A stretch of DNA of 64,000 nucleotides from JANXLS01 sp038227045 (GCA_038227045.1 JBBRQD010000019.1:1-64000), one strand, 5' to 3'. Shown: positions 1-9,285, counted from the first letter of the stretch. Notes: generated by a model from the letters alone, not told the origin. A program made the numbers and translations.

Positions 1-129
1 ATGCGCAACGCCATCCTTTCGGTTCTGCGGCAAAACAAAATAAAGAACGTCGCGCGAGCCTTGCGGCGCTTCGCCGCACACCCCGGCGAAGCCATCGCTT
101 TGCTGGCGCGCAAGGCGACGGACTTTTGA
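1..129 (+). CDS. C-terminal tail of a transposase-like protein (partial, cut by window edge)
   Basis: Frame 1 is open from the first base to a TGA at 127-129 and gives 42 residues. The spacing pattern (RN..L..LR, N.A.ALRRFA, HPGEAIALL) resembles the extreme C-terminus of ISAs1-type DDE transposases as I remember them; no catalytic residue is in view. The ATG at base 1 is probably internal and the gene should continue to the left. It could instead be a short remnant. The match is to a short tail only, so the family call is tentative. The next 109 bases up to alaS hold no gene. Confidence 0.45.
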   Translation: MRNAILSVLRQNKIKNVARALRRFAAHPGEAIALLARKATDF

Positions 130-238
130 AAGGCCCTGGGTGAAATCCCTTTTTTTCAGTTTTTGAGTTTCAATTTCCCGCCTTCCCCGTATTTTTTTAC
201 GGTTCGAATCGCAGTCCTATTTAAGGATACAGACCGCC

Positions 239-3175
239 ATGCCGCAGTTTTTGACGACCGACGAAATTCGCCGCCGCTGGATCGCGTTCTTCAGCGAGCG
301 GGGCCACAAGCCCATTGAATCGGATCTGCTTGTGCCCAAGAACGATCCCAGCGTGCTCTTCACCGGCGCGGGCATGAATCAGTTCAAAGACCATTTCATG
401 GGCCGCGCGAAGATCGACCATCCGCAGCAGCGCGCCGTCACCGTTCAAAAGTGCATCCGCACAGGCGACATCGACAACGTCGGCCGCACGCCCAGCCATC
501 ACACCATGTTCGAGATGCTCGGCAACTTCTCGTTCGGCGATTATTTCAAGAAAGAAGCCATCGCGTGGGCGTGGCAATTCTGCACCGATGCGGCGACCGG
601 TTTGGGCCTCGAAAAAGAGTTTCTCAGCGTCACCGTGTATGGCGGCAACTCAGGCCTCGGCATCGCGCCGGACGAAGAGGCTGAGAAATTCTGGAAGCTC
701 ACCGCGCCCGAATTGCATAACGGCGACGGCTCGTGGCGCATCTACAAATACGGCGACAAGGACAATTTCTGGCCGGCGAGCGCGCCAGCCGAAGGCCCCA
801 ACGGCCCGTGCGGCCCGTGCAGCGAAATATATTACGACACCAAACCCGAGCAAGGCGCGCCCGAACCCGTTGCGGACAGTAAAGACCCGCGCCGCTACGT
901 CGAAATCTGGAATCTGGTCTTCACGCAATTCAACCGCGTCGATGTTGGCAAAATCGAATCGCTCGGCCGGCAAAACATCGACACCGGCGCAGGCTTAGAG
1001 CGCATGGCGCGCGTGGTTCAGCAGAAGACGACCAATTTCGAGATCGACCTGCTGTTGCCGATCGTCGAAGAAGTCGCCCGCATCACTGGCAAAAAATACG
1101 AATCGGCGAGCGACGACGGTCGCCGAATGCGGCGTGTCACCGATCACACGCGCGCAGCGGTCTTCTGCATCGCTGACGGCGTCGCACCGAAAAACGAAGG
1201 CCGCAATTACGTCGTGCGGCGCTTGATGCGGCGCGCGATTCTGGACGGCCGCGAACTGGGCATCACCGAACCGTTCCTATTGAAAGTCGCGCTAATCGTT
1301 ATCAAACAGATGAGCGTAGGATACCCTGAGATTCACGGCCCACGAGAAGGGGCGATTATTCGTGCTATTGAGGACGAGGAGGCCGCCTTCAGTCGGACGC
1401 TTTCTAATGGCCGGGAGCACTTAGATAAGGACCTGATGTTGGCTGCGTGGGAAGTTCTTGAAAAGAAAACTTTTCCGCGGCTAAATGCGATTTTTGTAAA
1501 AACTACGACTGTACTTGAAAGTAAACTTCTCCAACGAAACACTGGAAAGTACGATTGGTCTATGAAAGGATCTTTATCTGCAAATGTGCGCGGTAAGTCA
1601 GCAGAACTAAAAGACGAATGGGATACAAAGAAATGTTTTATCCCTGAAACTGGCGCAGTATTAACACTCGATGGTGGAAGCGCCTTTGTAATGTGGGATA
1701 CGTTTGGCATACCCATTGAGGTAACAAACGAAATCGCGAATTCCTATGGAATTAAGGTCGATTTAATTGGTTATAAAGTTGCATACGAAGAAGCCATCAA
1801 GCGCAGCCAGGCCGGTTCGACGATGTCGAAAGAAATCTTCGAATCCGGTCCCGTCGCCGAGATTAAAAAGCAATTCGCAGGCAAGCCGACTGTTTTCAAG
1901 GGCTATGATTCGCTCTCGCTCAGCGGCGCGAAAGTGCTGGCCATTGCTCAGAACAACGAACTTAAAATCGAAGCCTCATCGGGCGAAGCGATTGTGTTGC
2001 TGGACCGCACTCCCTTCTATGGAGAGAGCGGCGGGCAGGTCGGCGACAAGGGCTGGCTCGTGTTCGAGCGCGGCGATCCGCTGGCCAAATCAAAGACCGG
2101 ACATCGCGTGCTCGACACGCAGAAACAGGAAGGCCTTTTTCTGCATCGCGTCGAACTTCAGGATGCGCTGAAAGTCGGCGAACTCGTCACCGCCGAAGTC
2201 GATCCCGTGCATCGCGCGCCGACGCTGAAGAATCACAGCGCCACGCACCTGCTGCACAACGCTCTGCGCGGCATTCTCGGCACGCACGTAGAACAGCGCG
2301 GCTCGCTGGTTTCAGCGGAACGGCTGCGCTTTGACTTCACGCATTTCGAGCAGATCAAGCCCGAGCAGCTCGCCGAAATCGAAGCGCGCGTCAACGACAT
2401 GATCGTCAGCGATTTCGCTGTCGATACGCAGGAATTGCCCATCGCCGAAGCGCGCGCGAAAGGCGCGATGGCGCTCTTCGGTGAAAAATACGGAGACCGC
2501 GTGCGCGTGGTTCAGATGGGGCCGAGCGTGGAACTGTGCGGCGGCACGCATTGCAGAACGACGGGCCAGATCGGTTACTGCCGCATCGTGTCGGAGTCCA
2601 GTGTCGCGGCCGGTGTGCGGCGCATCGAAGCGCTCACGGGTGCCGGTGCGGTCGCCGACGCGCGCAAGACCGACGACATGCTGAACCAGCTCGCGCTGAT
2701 GCTGAAGACCAAGCGCGAAGCCGTCAAAGAGCGCTTCGCGGCGCTGCAAGAGGAAACAACCGCGCTGCATCGCGAACTCGAAAGCTTCCGCAAAAAAGCC
2801 GCGAACGTCGCGGCCGGCGAACTGCTCAGCGGCGTGGTGACTGTAAATGGCATCAAGCTGCTGGCTGCAAAAATCGACGGCGCGGACGCTACCGCGCTGC
2901 GCACTACGCTCGACGGCATTCGCAAGCAACTGCCCGAAGGCGCCATCGTGTTAGGTGGCGCGAAGGACGGCAAAGTCGCGCTACTCGTCAGCTTCTCGCC
3001 GGAAATCGTGAAGCGCGGCGGCCACGCGGGAAATCTGCTGAAGGAACTCGCGCCCAAAGTCGGTGGAAAAGGCGGCGGTAAACCCGACATGGCGCAAGGC
3101 GGCGGGACGGACGTGGCGAAGCTGGGCGAGGCGCTTGCGGCGGTGGGGGCGATGGTGTCGATGATGGTGAAATAG
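239..3175 (+). CDS. alaS: Alanyl-tRNA synthetase, with a mosaic segment and insertion
   Basis: Charges tRNA-Ala with alanine in the cytoplasm. The 978-residue product is longer than the usual 870-890. It shows the class II catalytic core (GAGMNQFKDHF near residue 45; HHTMFEMLGNFSFGDYFK near 88), the editing-domain motif HSATHLLH near 670, the zinc-binding CGGTHC near 766, and the glycine-rich C-Ala end (GGKGGGKPDMAQGGG). The start is set by the conserved N-terminus and an AAGGA box 12 bases upstream. Residues about 395-482, between the synthetase core and the conserved MWDTFGIP motif, hold extra sequence that I do not recognise, and the DNA here is visibly A+T richer. Reading frame and catalytic motifs are intact, so it is probably functional. 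Confidence 0.96.
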   Translation: MPQFLTTDEIRRRWIAFFSERGHKPIESDLLVPKNDPSVLFTGAGMNQFKDHFMGRAKIDHPQQRAVTVQKCIRTGDIDNVGRTPSHHTMFEMLGNFSFGDYFKKEAIAWAWQFCTDAATGLGLEKEFLSVTVYGGNSGLGIAPDEEAEKFWKLTAPELHNGDGSWRIYKYGDKDNFWPASAPAEGPNGPCGPCSEIYYDTKPEQGAPEPVADSKDPRRYVEIWNLVFTQFNRVDVGKIESLGRQNIDTGAGLERMARVVQQKTTNFEIDLLLPIVEEVARITGKKYESASDDGRRMRRVTDHTRAAVFCIADGVAPKNEGRNYVVRRLMRRAILDGRELGITEPFLLKVALIVIKQMSVGYPEIHGPREGAIIRAIEDEEAAFSRTLSNGREHLDKDLMLAAWEVLEKKTFPRLNAIFVKTTTVLESKLLQRNTGKYDWSMKGSLSANVRGKSAELKDEWDTKKCFIPETGAVLTLDGGSAFVMWDTFGIPIEVTNEIANSYGIKVDLIGYKVAYEEAIKRSQAGSTMSKEIFESGPVAEIKKQFAGKPTVFKGYDSLSLSGAKVLAIAQNNELKIEASSGEAIVLLDRTPFYGESGGQVGDKGWLVFERGDPLAKSKTGHRVLDTQKQEGLFLHRVELQDALKVGELVTAEVDPVHRAPTLKNHSATHLLHNALRGILGTHVEQRGSLVSAERLRFDFTHFEQIKPEQLAEIEARVNDMIVSDFAVDTQELPIAEARAKGAMALFGEKYGDRVRVVQMGPSVELCGGTHCRTTGQIGYCRIVSESSVAAGVRRIEALTGAGAVADARKTDDMLNQLALMLKTKREAVKERFAALQEETTALHRELESFRKKAANVAAGELLSGVVTVNGIKLLAAKIDGADATALRTTLDGIRKQLPEGAIVLGGAKDGKVALLVSFSPEIVKRGGHAGNLLKELAPKVGGKGGGKPDMAQGGGTDVAKLGEALAAVGAMVSMMVK
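1280..1800. other. A+T-richer mosaic segment inside alaS
   Basis: Between about 1280 and 1800 the gene abruptly switches to A/T-ending codons (runs such as TTT, AAA, GTA, TTA), while both flanks use G/C-ending codons. The segment encodes conserved AlaRS sequence on both sides plus an extra stretch of about 85 residues between GREHLDKDL and MWDTFGIP. The simplest inference is homologous recombination with a divergent alaS that carried the insertion. Confidence 0.6.
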
Positions 3176-3243
3176 TCGCTCCAAAATGATAGATCGCTCC
3201 CGTTTTTCTCGCGCAAAATGCGCACTTGCCTCGTCTAATCATT

Positions 3244-5457
3244 ATGAGCACCGCCCAGCCCTCTGCCGATCCTGTTGTTGAGAACACGCGTCCCGCCTCG
3301 GACATACTGCCCGCGTCGGACGCGCTTCCGCGCGCGAAGCCGTTCTATCCCAAGGCACTGGTGTGTCTGATTATTTCGACGCTCTGCCTCGCATGGCTGG
3401 TGTCACTTGAGCTACAATCCGCACGCCATGCAAACATCCTCGCCGCGCCGAAAAACGATGTCGTTCCCGATTCCAGGCCGGCGGAATTGGTGGCGGTTAA
3501 GCCGGCCGAGACAAAGCCCGCCGCGCCTCCGCGCGATCTTAGCGACGCCGATTTCTCGATCGTCGAAATTGAAACGATTCACACGCTTGTCCAGGAAGAA
3601 AACACGCTGGATCTTAAAAAAGCGGCCGGCATGTTGCGCGCGTATACGTACTCGACCAACACGGCGGTGCGCGAAGCGGCCGTGCGCGAGATGTCCTTCC
3701 TGCTCGCCGCGCACGATAAAGCCGCGCTGAAATCCATCGCCGACACGATCGCCCCGGCCCAGGCGCTCGCCGACAAGAAGGATTTCCCCGGCGCGCTGGA
3801 TTTGCTTCAGAAGACCTTGAAAAACCTGCCCGACGATGCCGCATGGTCCGGACAGGGCTCGGATAAGAAATTGAAAGACCTGATCGCCGACTTCGAGAAA
3901 AAACGCGCGGTGGAGCGCGACGCGGCGCTTGCCGGACTCGAAGGTGCCCTGCACAAAAAAGATCCGGCGGCGCCAGCACGGCTTGACCAAGCCCTGGCAC
4001 ATGCCGATCCGGCCGTGCGCGACGAGGCCAAGGCCATTCAACAGCGCGCGGTCGAGGAGAACGACAAGGCGCTCATCGAGCGCAGAGCTCTGGATCGCAC
4101 CGCGCGCGACGAATGGGTGCGGTTCTTCAAGCGCTTTGGCGGAACAATCGCTGAAGGCGATTTCACAAGCGCGTCGGAATTGATCGAGCAGCCGCCGTTC
4201 GAGGCGATACTTAAAGGCGGCGTCGCCGATCCCGATAAAGTGCTGAAACGCTGCGCCGACGACATCAAGGTGATTCAAAATTTGTACGAAGAAGCGCTGA
4301 AGGACGCAAAAGGCGTGAGGCGGCAGGTGAGTTTTCACCTGCGCAAAGGCGGCCAGGCGGCCGGAACTCTGGTCGGAACCAATGGCCATCTCCTGCGCAT
4401 CAATCCCGGCAAAGGCGCCGAGATCGGCATCAAAATCACCGATCTGACGTCCGAAGGCCTCAAGGCGATCATGGATTCGGGCATCAAAAACAAGCCCGCG
4501 ATGATTCTGGCGCTGGCCACCCTGGAGGCTTATGAAAGTCCCAATGATGCCACCTCGATCATCGAAACTGCTTATGAAAAAGCGCGCGAGCCTCTGCCGT
4601 TGCATTGGGCCGAGCGGTTCAGGATTGAAAAGCTGATCCAGAAAATCACCGCCGCCGAAGAGAAGCTGGCGTTGTTAAAGAAGGCCGTCGCCACCGAAAA
4701 TGCCGACGAGATCAAAGCCGCGCTGACCGCCGCCAAACCCGTCGTCGCCGAATTGAACGAACTCGGCGCGCTGGGCGACGAGAACCGCGAACTGCTCGCG
4801 CGCGCGGAATTGACCACGGCCAAGAAAGCGCTCGCGACGGTTCTGTTGCAAAACGGCAAATCGCCCGAGGCCAATTATCGCGGCATCAACTCCGACCAGA
4901 TTTCGGATTACCGCGACTCGCTGCGGCGCACCGACGTGGGCGTGGGATACGGATTGAAGCTGGGAGCGGCCGGCGGCTTGCAGCGCGTGCTGATCAAATT
5001 CGACGGGCTTGAAGTCGCCGTCGGCAACGGACGCGTGCGCCGCGCGACGCTGCAGCTTTATCAAATCGATTCGCCCAAATTCGACGGCGCGTCGATCGGA
5101 CTTTTCCGCGTGAAACGCCCATGGATTCCGGACTCGGGTTCCTGGATGAGCTACGACGGCCAAAAGGACCACGACTGGACGATTCCGGGGGCGTCCGGCG
5201 AAGCCGACATCGAGCCGCGCGAAGACGCCAAAGTCCTGCTAGGCAACAAGCCCAATCAGTGGTTGTCGTGGGATGTCACGAAGTTCGTCCAGGATGTGCT
5301 CGGCGGCAAAGCCCAGAACAACGGACTGCTGCTCAAGGTCGTCAATGGCGAACCGGAATTCCACGTGCGCTTGTATCCCGAAACGGACCTCGACAAAGGC
5401 AAGGACGCGAACTTGCGGCCGAAATTAATTCTGGATGTGGGACGTGATATCGAGTGA
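3244..5457 (+). CDS. Membrane-anchored or secreted protein with C-terminal DNRLRE-type domain
   Basis: A 737-residue protein of unknown role. An N-terminal hydrophobic stretch (ALVCLIISTLCLAWLVSLEL, about residues 37-56) acts as a membrane anchor or uncleaved signal. The middle (about 90-560) is alpha-helical, charged and Ala/Lys rich, HEAT- or TPR-like. The C-terminal 170 residues (GLEVAVGNGRVRRATLQLYQ, a WLSWDVTKFVQDVL segment, then LRPKLILDV) match the DNRLRE beta-sandwich module common on PVC surface proteins. The ATG at 3244 is preferred over an in-frame TTG at 3226; neither has a clear ribosome-binding site. It follows alaS by 68 bases and may be co-transcribed. Confidence 0.75.
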   Translation: MSTAQPSADPVVENTRPASDILPASDALPRAKPFYPKALVCLIISTLCLAWLVSLELQSARHANILAAPKNDVVPDSRPAELVAVKPAETKPAAPPRDLSDADFSIVEIETIHTLVQEENTLDLKKAAGMLRAYTYSTNTAVREAAVREMSFLLAAHDKAALKSIADTIAPAQALADKKDFPGALDLLQKTLKNLPDDAAWSGQGSDKKLKDLIADFEKKRAVERDAALAGLEGALHKKDPAAPARLDQALAHADPAVRDEAKAIQQRAVEENDKALIERRALDRTARDEWVRFFKRFGGTIAEGDFTSASELIEQPPFEAILKGGVADPDKVLKRCADDIKVIQNLYEEALKDAKGVRRQVSFHLRKGGQAAGTLVGTNGHLLRINPGKGAEIGIKITDLTSEGLKAIMDSGIKNKPAMILALATLEAYESPNDATSIIETAYEKAREPLPLHWAERFRIEKLIQKITAAEEKLALLKKAVATENADEIKAALTAAKPVVAELNELGALGDENRELLARAELTTAKKALATVLLQNGKSPEANYRGINSDQISDYRDSLRRTDVGVGYGLKLGAAGGLQRVLIKFDGLEVAVGNGRVRRATLQLYQIDSPKFDGASIGLFRVKRPWIPDSGSWMSYDGQKDHDWTIPGASGEADIEPREDAKVLLGNKPNQWLSWDVTKFVQDVLGGKAQNNGLLLKVVNGEPEFHVRLYPETDLDKGKDANLRPKLILDVGRDIE

Positions 5458-5481
5458 GGGATTGTCGGACTCAGTGCTTGG

Positions 5482-5919
5482 TTATTTCGTCTTGCCCCAC
5501 GCTCCCGCTTTGGCGCTATATTTTTTCATCTGGAACTTAGAATACGTATTTCCGTTGAACGCAATCGTCACCGGAATCATCATCGATGCGTTTGAAACAG
5601 TCGCGTTCGTCAGGCCCGCCGAACTCAGCGCCGCCGCAAAACTTCCGCTGCTGAATGTCGCGTTAAAAATTGCATTCTGTGTCACTACTTTTCCACGCTT
5701 GGTTTTGAGCGAAAGCTTAAACTTGTCGTTTCCGCGCGGCGTGCCTCCTCTTGAATCCAAGGTGAGTTGCTTCACGACACCGTCGACATTCACCGTGACG
5801 CTATGTCCGCCAATTGTCATTCCAAGGGTCAGCGGCAAAATACCCGTGAGCGAAATGTTGTCCTGATTGCTCTTGGCAAAATTCAACTTCACGCGGAGCT
5901 TCGACAGTGTCAGCGGCAG
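5482..5919 (-). other. Shared 145-residue C-terminal module (copy 1)
   Basis: Encodes residues 756-900 of the glycosidase. It starts at PLTLSKLRVKLNFAKS and ends GKTK at the stop codon. It has the same length as the end of the protein at 26516-29752 and aligns with little or no gapping: LNFAKS followed by D and LTG, a G.SV.V core, GGV..Q..L.S.G, FN...Y, then a GKTK end. The predicted fold is all-beta. A role in surface attachment or secretion is inference. Confidence 0.75.
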
Positions 5920-8184
5920 CGGCGAATTCACAATCACGTCCACGCTGCCGCTCGCCGTTCCACCGCTGCCATCGCTGACGGTGACAATCGCCGAAAAGAT
6001 TCCGCCGGTGGCGTACACATGCGTGGGCGCCGCACCCGAACCGCCGGTGCCGTCGCCGAATGTCCACTCATAAGTCAGATTGTTTCCGGACGCAGCCGCA
6101 GCGAAACTCACCGTCTCACCCACTTCGGCCGGATTGGGCGTAGCCGTCGGCACCGACGACAACACCGGCGGCGGAGGCAGTGGCGGAGCGCCCTGACTCC
6201 GCAGGACAATCACGCTCATCGAATACGACGGGAACGAATACGCGAACGCGCTTGAGGCGCTATTGATCGCAGTCGCGGTTAAATCGGCATTCGCAAGATC
6301 GTTCTGCTTTCCATATTGATAGACCACAGCATTGGAATCGGGCGTGAATCCGGCGACCACTATCTGCGCGCTGTAATCGGTGTTGGCGCTGCGGTTGATC
6401 GCGAGCAACGCGAGATTGCCATTCGCCAGAAGGGTGGCGTGAACGGACAACAACGGATAATTGCTGTTCGCCGCGACGACTCGATCGCCACCGCGCCCCC
6501 AGTGTGTCAGCAATTTGGCTGCGTAAAAAGTCGGATACGGTGTGTTCGCCGGAGTGTCGATGCGATCGCCGCTCGCCAGCACGCCGTAGTCGCCGAATTG
6601 CCGCCAGCCGTAAAGTCCCGCGGCATTGTTGCCCGACGATGTTCCATTGCGCAGATCCCACCAGAGGCACGAGTTGAATTCGGAGCGCGCCACAAATCCC
6701 AGACTGTCGGCCATGAAAAGCGCGTTCACGAGACTGACCGATTGTTTGCCGACGCCGGAGCTCGTCGAATTCAATTCAGTCATCGCCAGTTCGATGGCCG
6801 CGCCATTCGCCGCGCCATAAGTGGAGGTGATCGCGCTGCGCACGCTGGCCGCGTCATTCAGAACGCCGCTTGCCCCTTGCAACAATGTTGCATCGATTTC
6901 GTTTCCGGCATTTTGAGGATAGCGGTGATAAATGACGTAATGCGGCGTGACCCCAGCCGCGTTCAAACTCGTCAAAAATGCCGGATCGAAGACCGCTCCG
7001 ACACGGATCGTGGGATCGACCGCCAGCATCTGATTGTAAAATTTTTTGAACCACGCCGCGTACGTGGCGGCGTCGTGCGGAGCCCCGGACAAACCGCTTC
7101 CTGGCGTGCCGTGTTGATCGTACTCCCAGGATCCATAGTTTTCGTTGCCGATCTCCCAATACCTGAAACCATAGGAAACCGGATGCGCCGAGCGCAGAAA
7201 ATTGAAACCGTCGTCCAGAGCCAGCGGCCCCGCCGCGCGCAAGGCCGCCCAATAACCCACGGTCTTCCAGTTCCGGCCCTTCGCGTCGGTTCCGAGAACC
7301 GCCGAGCTGGCGGGATCGCCGTTGTAATAAGCGACCCAGGCCGCCGCTTGTTCGGGCGTCCCGCTGCCATAATTGACCGTGACGTAGGGCTGAACGCCGC
7401 GCAACTCCGCCACGCGCGCGAATGTCGCGGCGTTGTTGGCCCATTGAAACGGGCCTCCATTCGACACCGAGCGATTGGTCTGCCAGTCGTAATCGTCCGA
7501 CTCGCTGCCGCCCGGAAAGCGAACAGTGCGCGTGCCCATCGCGCTCAACAGCGCATCGTTGCCCGCGCCGCTCAACAAGGAATCCCAAATGGCGATATTC
7601 ATCCCGTACATGCGTTCGTCAATCGTCCGAATCACACTGGCCGTGTTGATTGAAATTTGAAATTGCGACGGCGGGGGCATGGCGACCAACGAAATATCGT
7701 CCACGTAGAAAGTGGGGGCTGGAGCACCGGAATTGTTTTGAATCCAGAAGCCATCGAACGTCGAATTGTTCGCGACGCTCAGATCGCTCAACGAAATCGT
7801 GATCTGCTGCCACGTGTTCGCGGAGAGAAGCGCCAGCACGACAGCGGCCTGTGGCACGCCGTTCAGCACGCCCTGAACACGAAGATTCTGTCCGCCCGAC
7901 GCACCGCCATTAATCCAAAAGCTCAGGCTTTGATACGGCGAATTGTCGAAGGGGTCGTGATGCAAATAAAGGGCTTGGGAGTTGGAAGTGGGATCGGTCA
8001 CGCTGATGGATTTCGCGTCGCCGTGAACGAACGCAGTGGCCGAAAAATCAAGCGTCGCCCACCCATAACTCACCCAGCCGTTCTGCAACACGTCATCGTA
8101 GACAATCTGATCGTCTTGCGCGACCGCAGGCGGAGCGAACGACATAGCCGCTGCGACAAGGAAAAGTGCAATTACATGCTTCAT
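5482..8184 (-). CDS. Secreted glycoside hydrolase, alpha-L-arabinofuranosidase-like, with PKD domain
   Basis: A 900-residue exported enzyme that probably releases arabinose or a related sugar from plant or algal polysaccharide. In order: signal peptide (MKHVIALFLV... ending APPAVAQ, about 1-23); a carbohydrate-binding jelly-roll-like region (about 25-170); a TIM-barrel catalytic domain (about 180-640) with RFPGGSESDDYDW, the acid/base motif YWEIGNENYG and the likely nucleophile in LAMTELNSTSS; a PKD domain (about 675-755, with EWTFGDGTGGSG); and a 145-residue C-terminal module (756-900) also found in the subtilase-like protein at 26516-29752. The ATG at 8184 is chosen because it begins the signal peptide; an in-frame GTG 39 bases upstream would mask it. 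The GH family (GH51/GH44-like) is uncertain. Confidence 0.82.
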   Translation of the reverse strand: MKHVIALFLVAAAMSFAPPAVAQDDQIVYDDVLQNGWVSYGWATLDFSATAFVHGDAKSISVTDPTSNSQALYLHHDPFDNSPYQSLSFWINGGASGGQNLRVQGVLNGVPQAAVVLALLSANTWQQITISLSDLSVANNSTFDGFWIQNNSGAPAPTFYVDDISLVAMPPPSQFQISINTASVIRTIDERMYGMNIAIWDSLLSGAGNDALLSAMGTRTVRFPGGSESDDYDWQTNRSVSNGGPFQWANNAATFARVAELRGVQPYVTVNYGSGTPEQAAAWVAYYNGDPASSAVLGTDAKGRNWKTVGYWAALRAAGPLALDDGFNFLRSAHPVSYGFRYWEIGNENYGSWEYDQHGTPGSGLSGAPHDAATYAAWFKKFYNQMLAVDPTIRVGAVFDPAFLTSLNAAGVTPHYVIYHRYPQNAGNEIDATLLQGASGVLNDAASVRSAITSTYGAANGAAIELAMTELNSTSSGVGKQSVSLVNALFMADSLGFVARSEFNSCLWWDLRNGTSSGNNAAGLYGWRQFGDYGVLASGDRIDTPANTPYPTFYAAKLLTHWGRGGDRVVAANSNYPLLSVHATLLANGNLALLAINRSANTDYSAQIVVAGFTPDSNAVVYQYGKQNDLANADLTATAINSASSAFAYSFPSYSMSVIVLRSQGAPPLPPPPVLSSVPTATPNPAEVGETVSFAAAASGNNLTYEWTFGDGTGGSGAAPTHVYATGGIFSAIVTVSDGSGGTASGSVDVIVNSPLPLTLSKLRVKLNFAKSNQDNISLTGILPLTLGMTIGGHSVTVNVDGVVKQLTLDSRGGTPRGNDKFKLSLKTKRGKVVTQNAIFNATFSSGSFAAALSSAGLTNATVSNASMMIPVTIAFNGNTYSKFQMKKYSAKAGAWGKTK

Positions 8185-8308
8185 GGTTTTCGAACGATCT
8201 CGGCACGGTTGCAACCTCAACACGCCGTTCTATTATACCAGACGATTCACTCATTTGTAACCTACACTAATTCCGATTTCATCGACGATGGCAGGTCACC
8301 GCGAGCGA

Positions 8309-8427
8309 GGGTGCCAAGGAGCAGTACTCTGCTCCTTGCTGAGGAGCGTTGAGTTTGAGACGAATCGCGGTTCGCGTTTAAATCGTCCGACCAACAGCAC
8401 GGAGCAGGGTACTGCTCCGTGGCACCC
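8309..8427. repeat. Inverted-repeat element, 27-bp arms
   Basis: Arms at about 8309-8334 and 8401-8427 are reverse complements with only a few differences, around a 66-base centre. Each arm also contains a smaller palindrome, GGAGCAG facing CTGCTCC. It lies between the divergent starts and ends of neighbouring genes and holds no reading frame. It resembles a REP/MITE-type mobile palindrome. Confidence 0.7.
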
Positions 8428-8498
8428 ACCACAACTCGGTTCGCAACCACTCCCTAAAATCATCCGCGAAGATTCGCGCAAATTCGCGAGATTTGATG

Positions 8499-9269
8499 TT
8501 AAAAAAGCTGTTTATTCGCCGTTACCAAGCCGTTGATTCGCAGCGATCTCAACGACCACAACGCCCATCCCGCGCCCAAAACGCTTGCCATCTGAATCGC
8601 GCTCAATTCCAGAACCACAGTCTGCCGCGGCTTGATGAATTCGACGAAAAATCGAAACATCAAATACGCGAATACGTACAGCCGAAATAGATAGCCCTCC
8701 GCGTGCGGCTTGCGGCTGCGAAGCCACAGGCAAATTCCATAGAGCACCAGGAACGCGATTTCGTAAAGCTGCGTCGGATGCCGCGGGATTCCGTCGCCGT
8801 AGTCCACGCACCACGGCAGCGCACAGGCCATGCCATGCGTGCGGTCCGAGAGGCCGGTCAGGAAACAGCCGATTCGGCCGATGGCCGTTCCGAGCAACAA
8901 TGGGAACACAAACGCGTCGCCGGTTGCGGCGCGGAAACCCAGTTGCTTCTTGACGAATTCGACACCGAGCCAGCCGCCCAATATTCCGCCGACGATCGTC
9001 TTGCCGTTCTCCCAGCCCGCGAATTCGCCGGTGTCTTTCCAGTACGCGGCGGGCGCTTCGAGCCACGCCAGGACCTTCGAACCGAACAGCGCACCGGCAA
9101 TGCTCCCGCCCAAAATCCACAGGCTCACGTCCAGCGGTATCGCCGGCGCGGACTCCTTCTTGCGCATCCAGAAAAAAAGGCGCGCGCTGACAAGATAGGC
9201 GATCGTTTCAAAAAATGGATGCGGATGAATGCGGTAGCCGAGCAGATGCACGTAGACTGGGAATGCCAT
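8499..9269 (-). CDS. Prolipoprotein diacylglyceryl transferase (Lgt) family membrane protein
   Basis: A 256-residue polytopic inner-membrane protein with about seven hydrophobic segments. It carries Lgt family motifs: GKTIVGGILGGWLGVE, GRIGCFLTGLSDRTHG and HPTQLYE. Lgt moves diacylglycerol from phosphatidylglycerol to the lipobox cysteine of prelipoproteins. The spacing is that of the shorter paralogue group seen in environmental genomes (GRIGCFLTGLSD instead of the usual GRIGNF.NGE), so whether it performs the housekeeping reaction is unclear. AGGA lies 7 bases before the ATG. Confidence 0.85.
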   Translation of the reverse strand: MAFPVYVHLLGYRIHPHPFFETIAYLVSARLFFWMRKKESAPAIPLDVSLWILGGSIAGALFGSKVLAWLEAPAAYWKDTGEFAGWENGKTIVGGILGGWLGVEFVKKQLGFRAATGDAFVFPLLLGTAIGRIGCFLTGLSDRTHGMACALPWCVDYGDGIPRHPTQLYEIAFLVLYGICLWLRSRKPHAEGYLFRLYVFAYLMFRFFVEFIKPRQTVVLELSAIQMASVLGAGWALWSLRSLRINGLVTANKQLF

Positions 9270-9271
9270 CT

Positions 9272-9285
9272 TGAGTCCTGACTCA
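9272..9285. promoter_or_regulatory. Palindrome covering the ribosome-binding site of the lgt-like gene
   Basis: TGAGTC-CT-GACTCA is a perfect 6-bp inverted repeat whose centre is the AGGA box of the minus-strand gene starting at 9269. It could sequester the site in mRNA or be an operator. This is sequence-only evidence. Confidence 0.3.

Noticed and set aside
3412..4605. 397-codon minus-strand frame opposite the DNRLRE protein
   Set aside because: No ribosome-binding site or family motif; the plus-strand product has a membrane anchor and a recognisable C-terminal domain.
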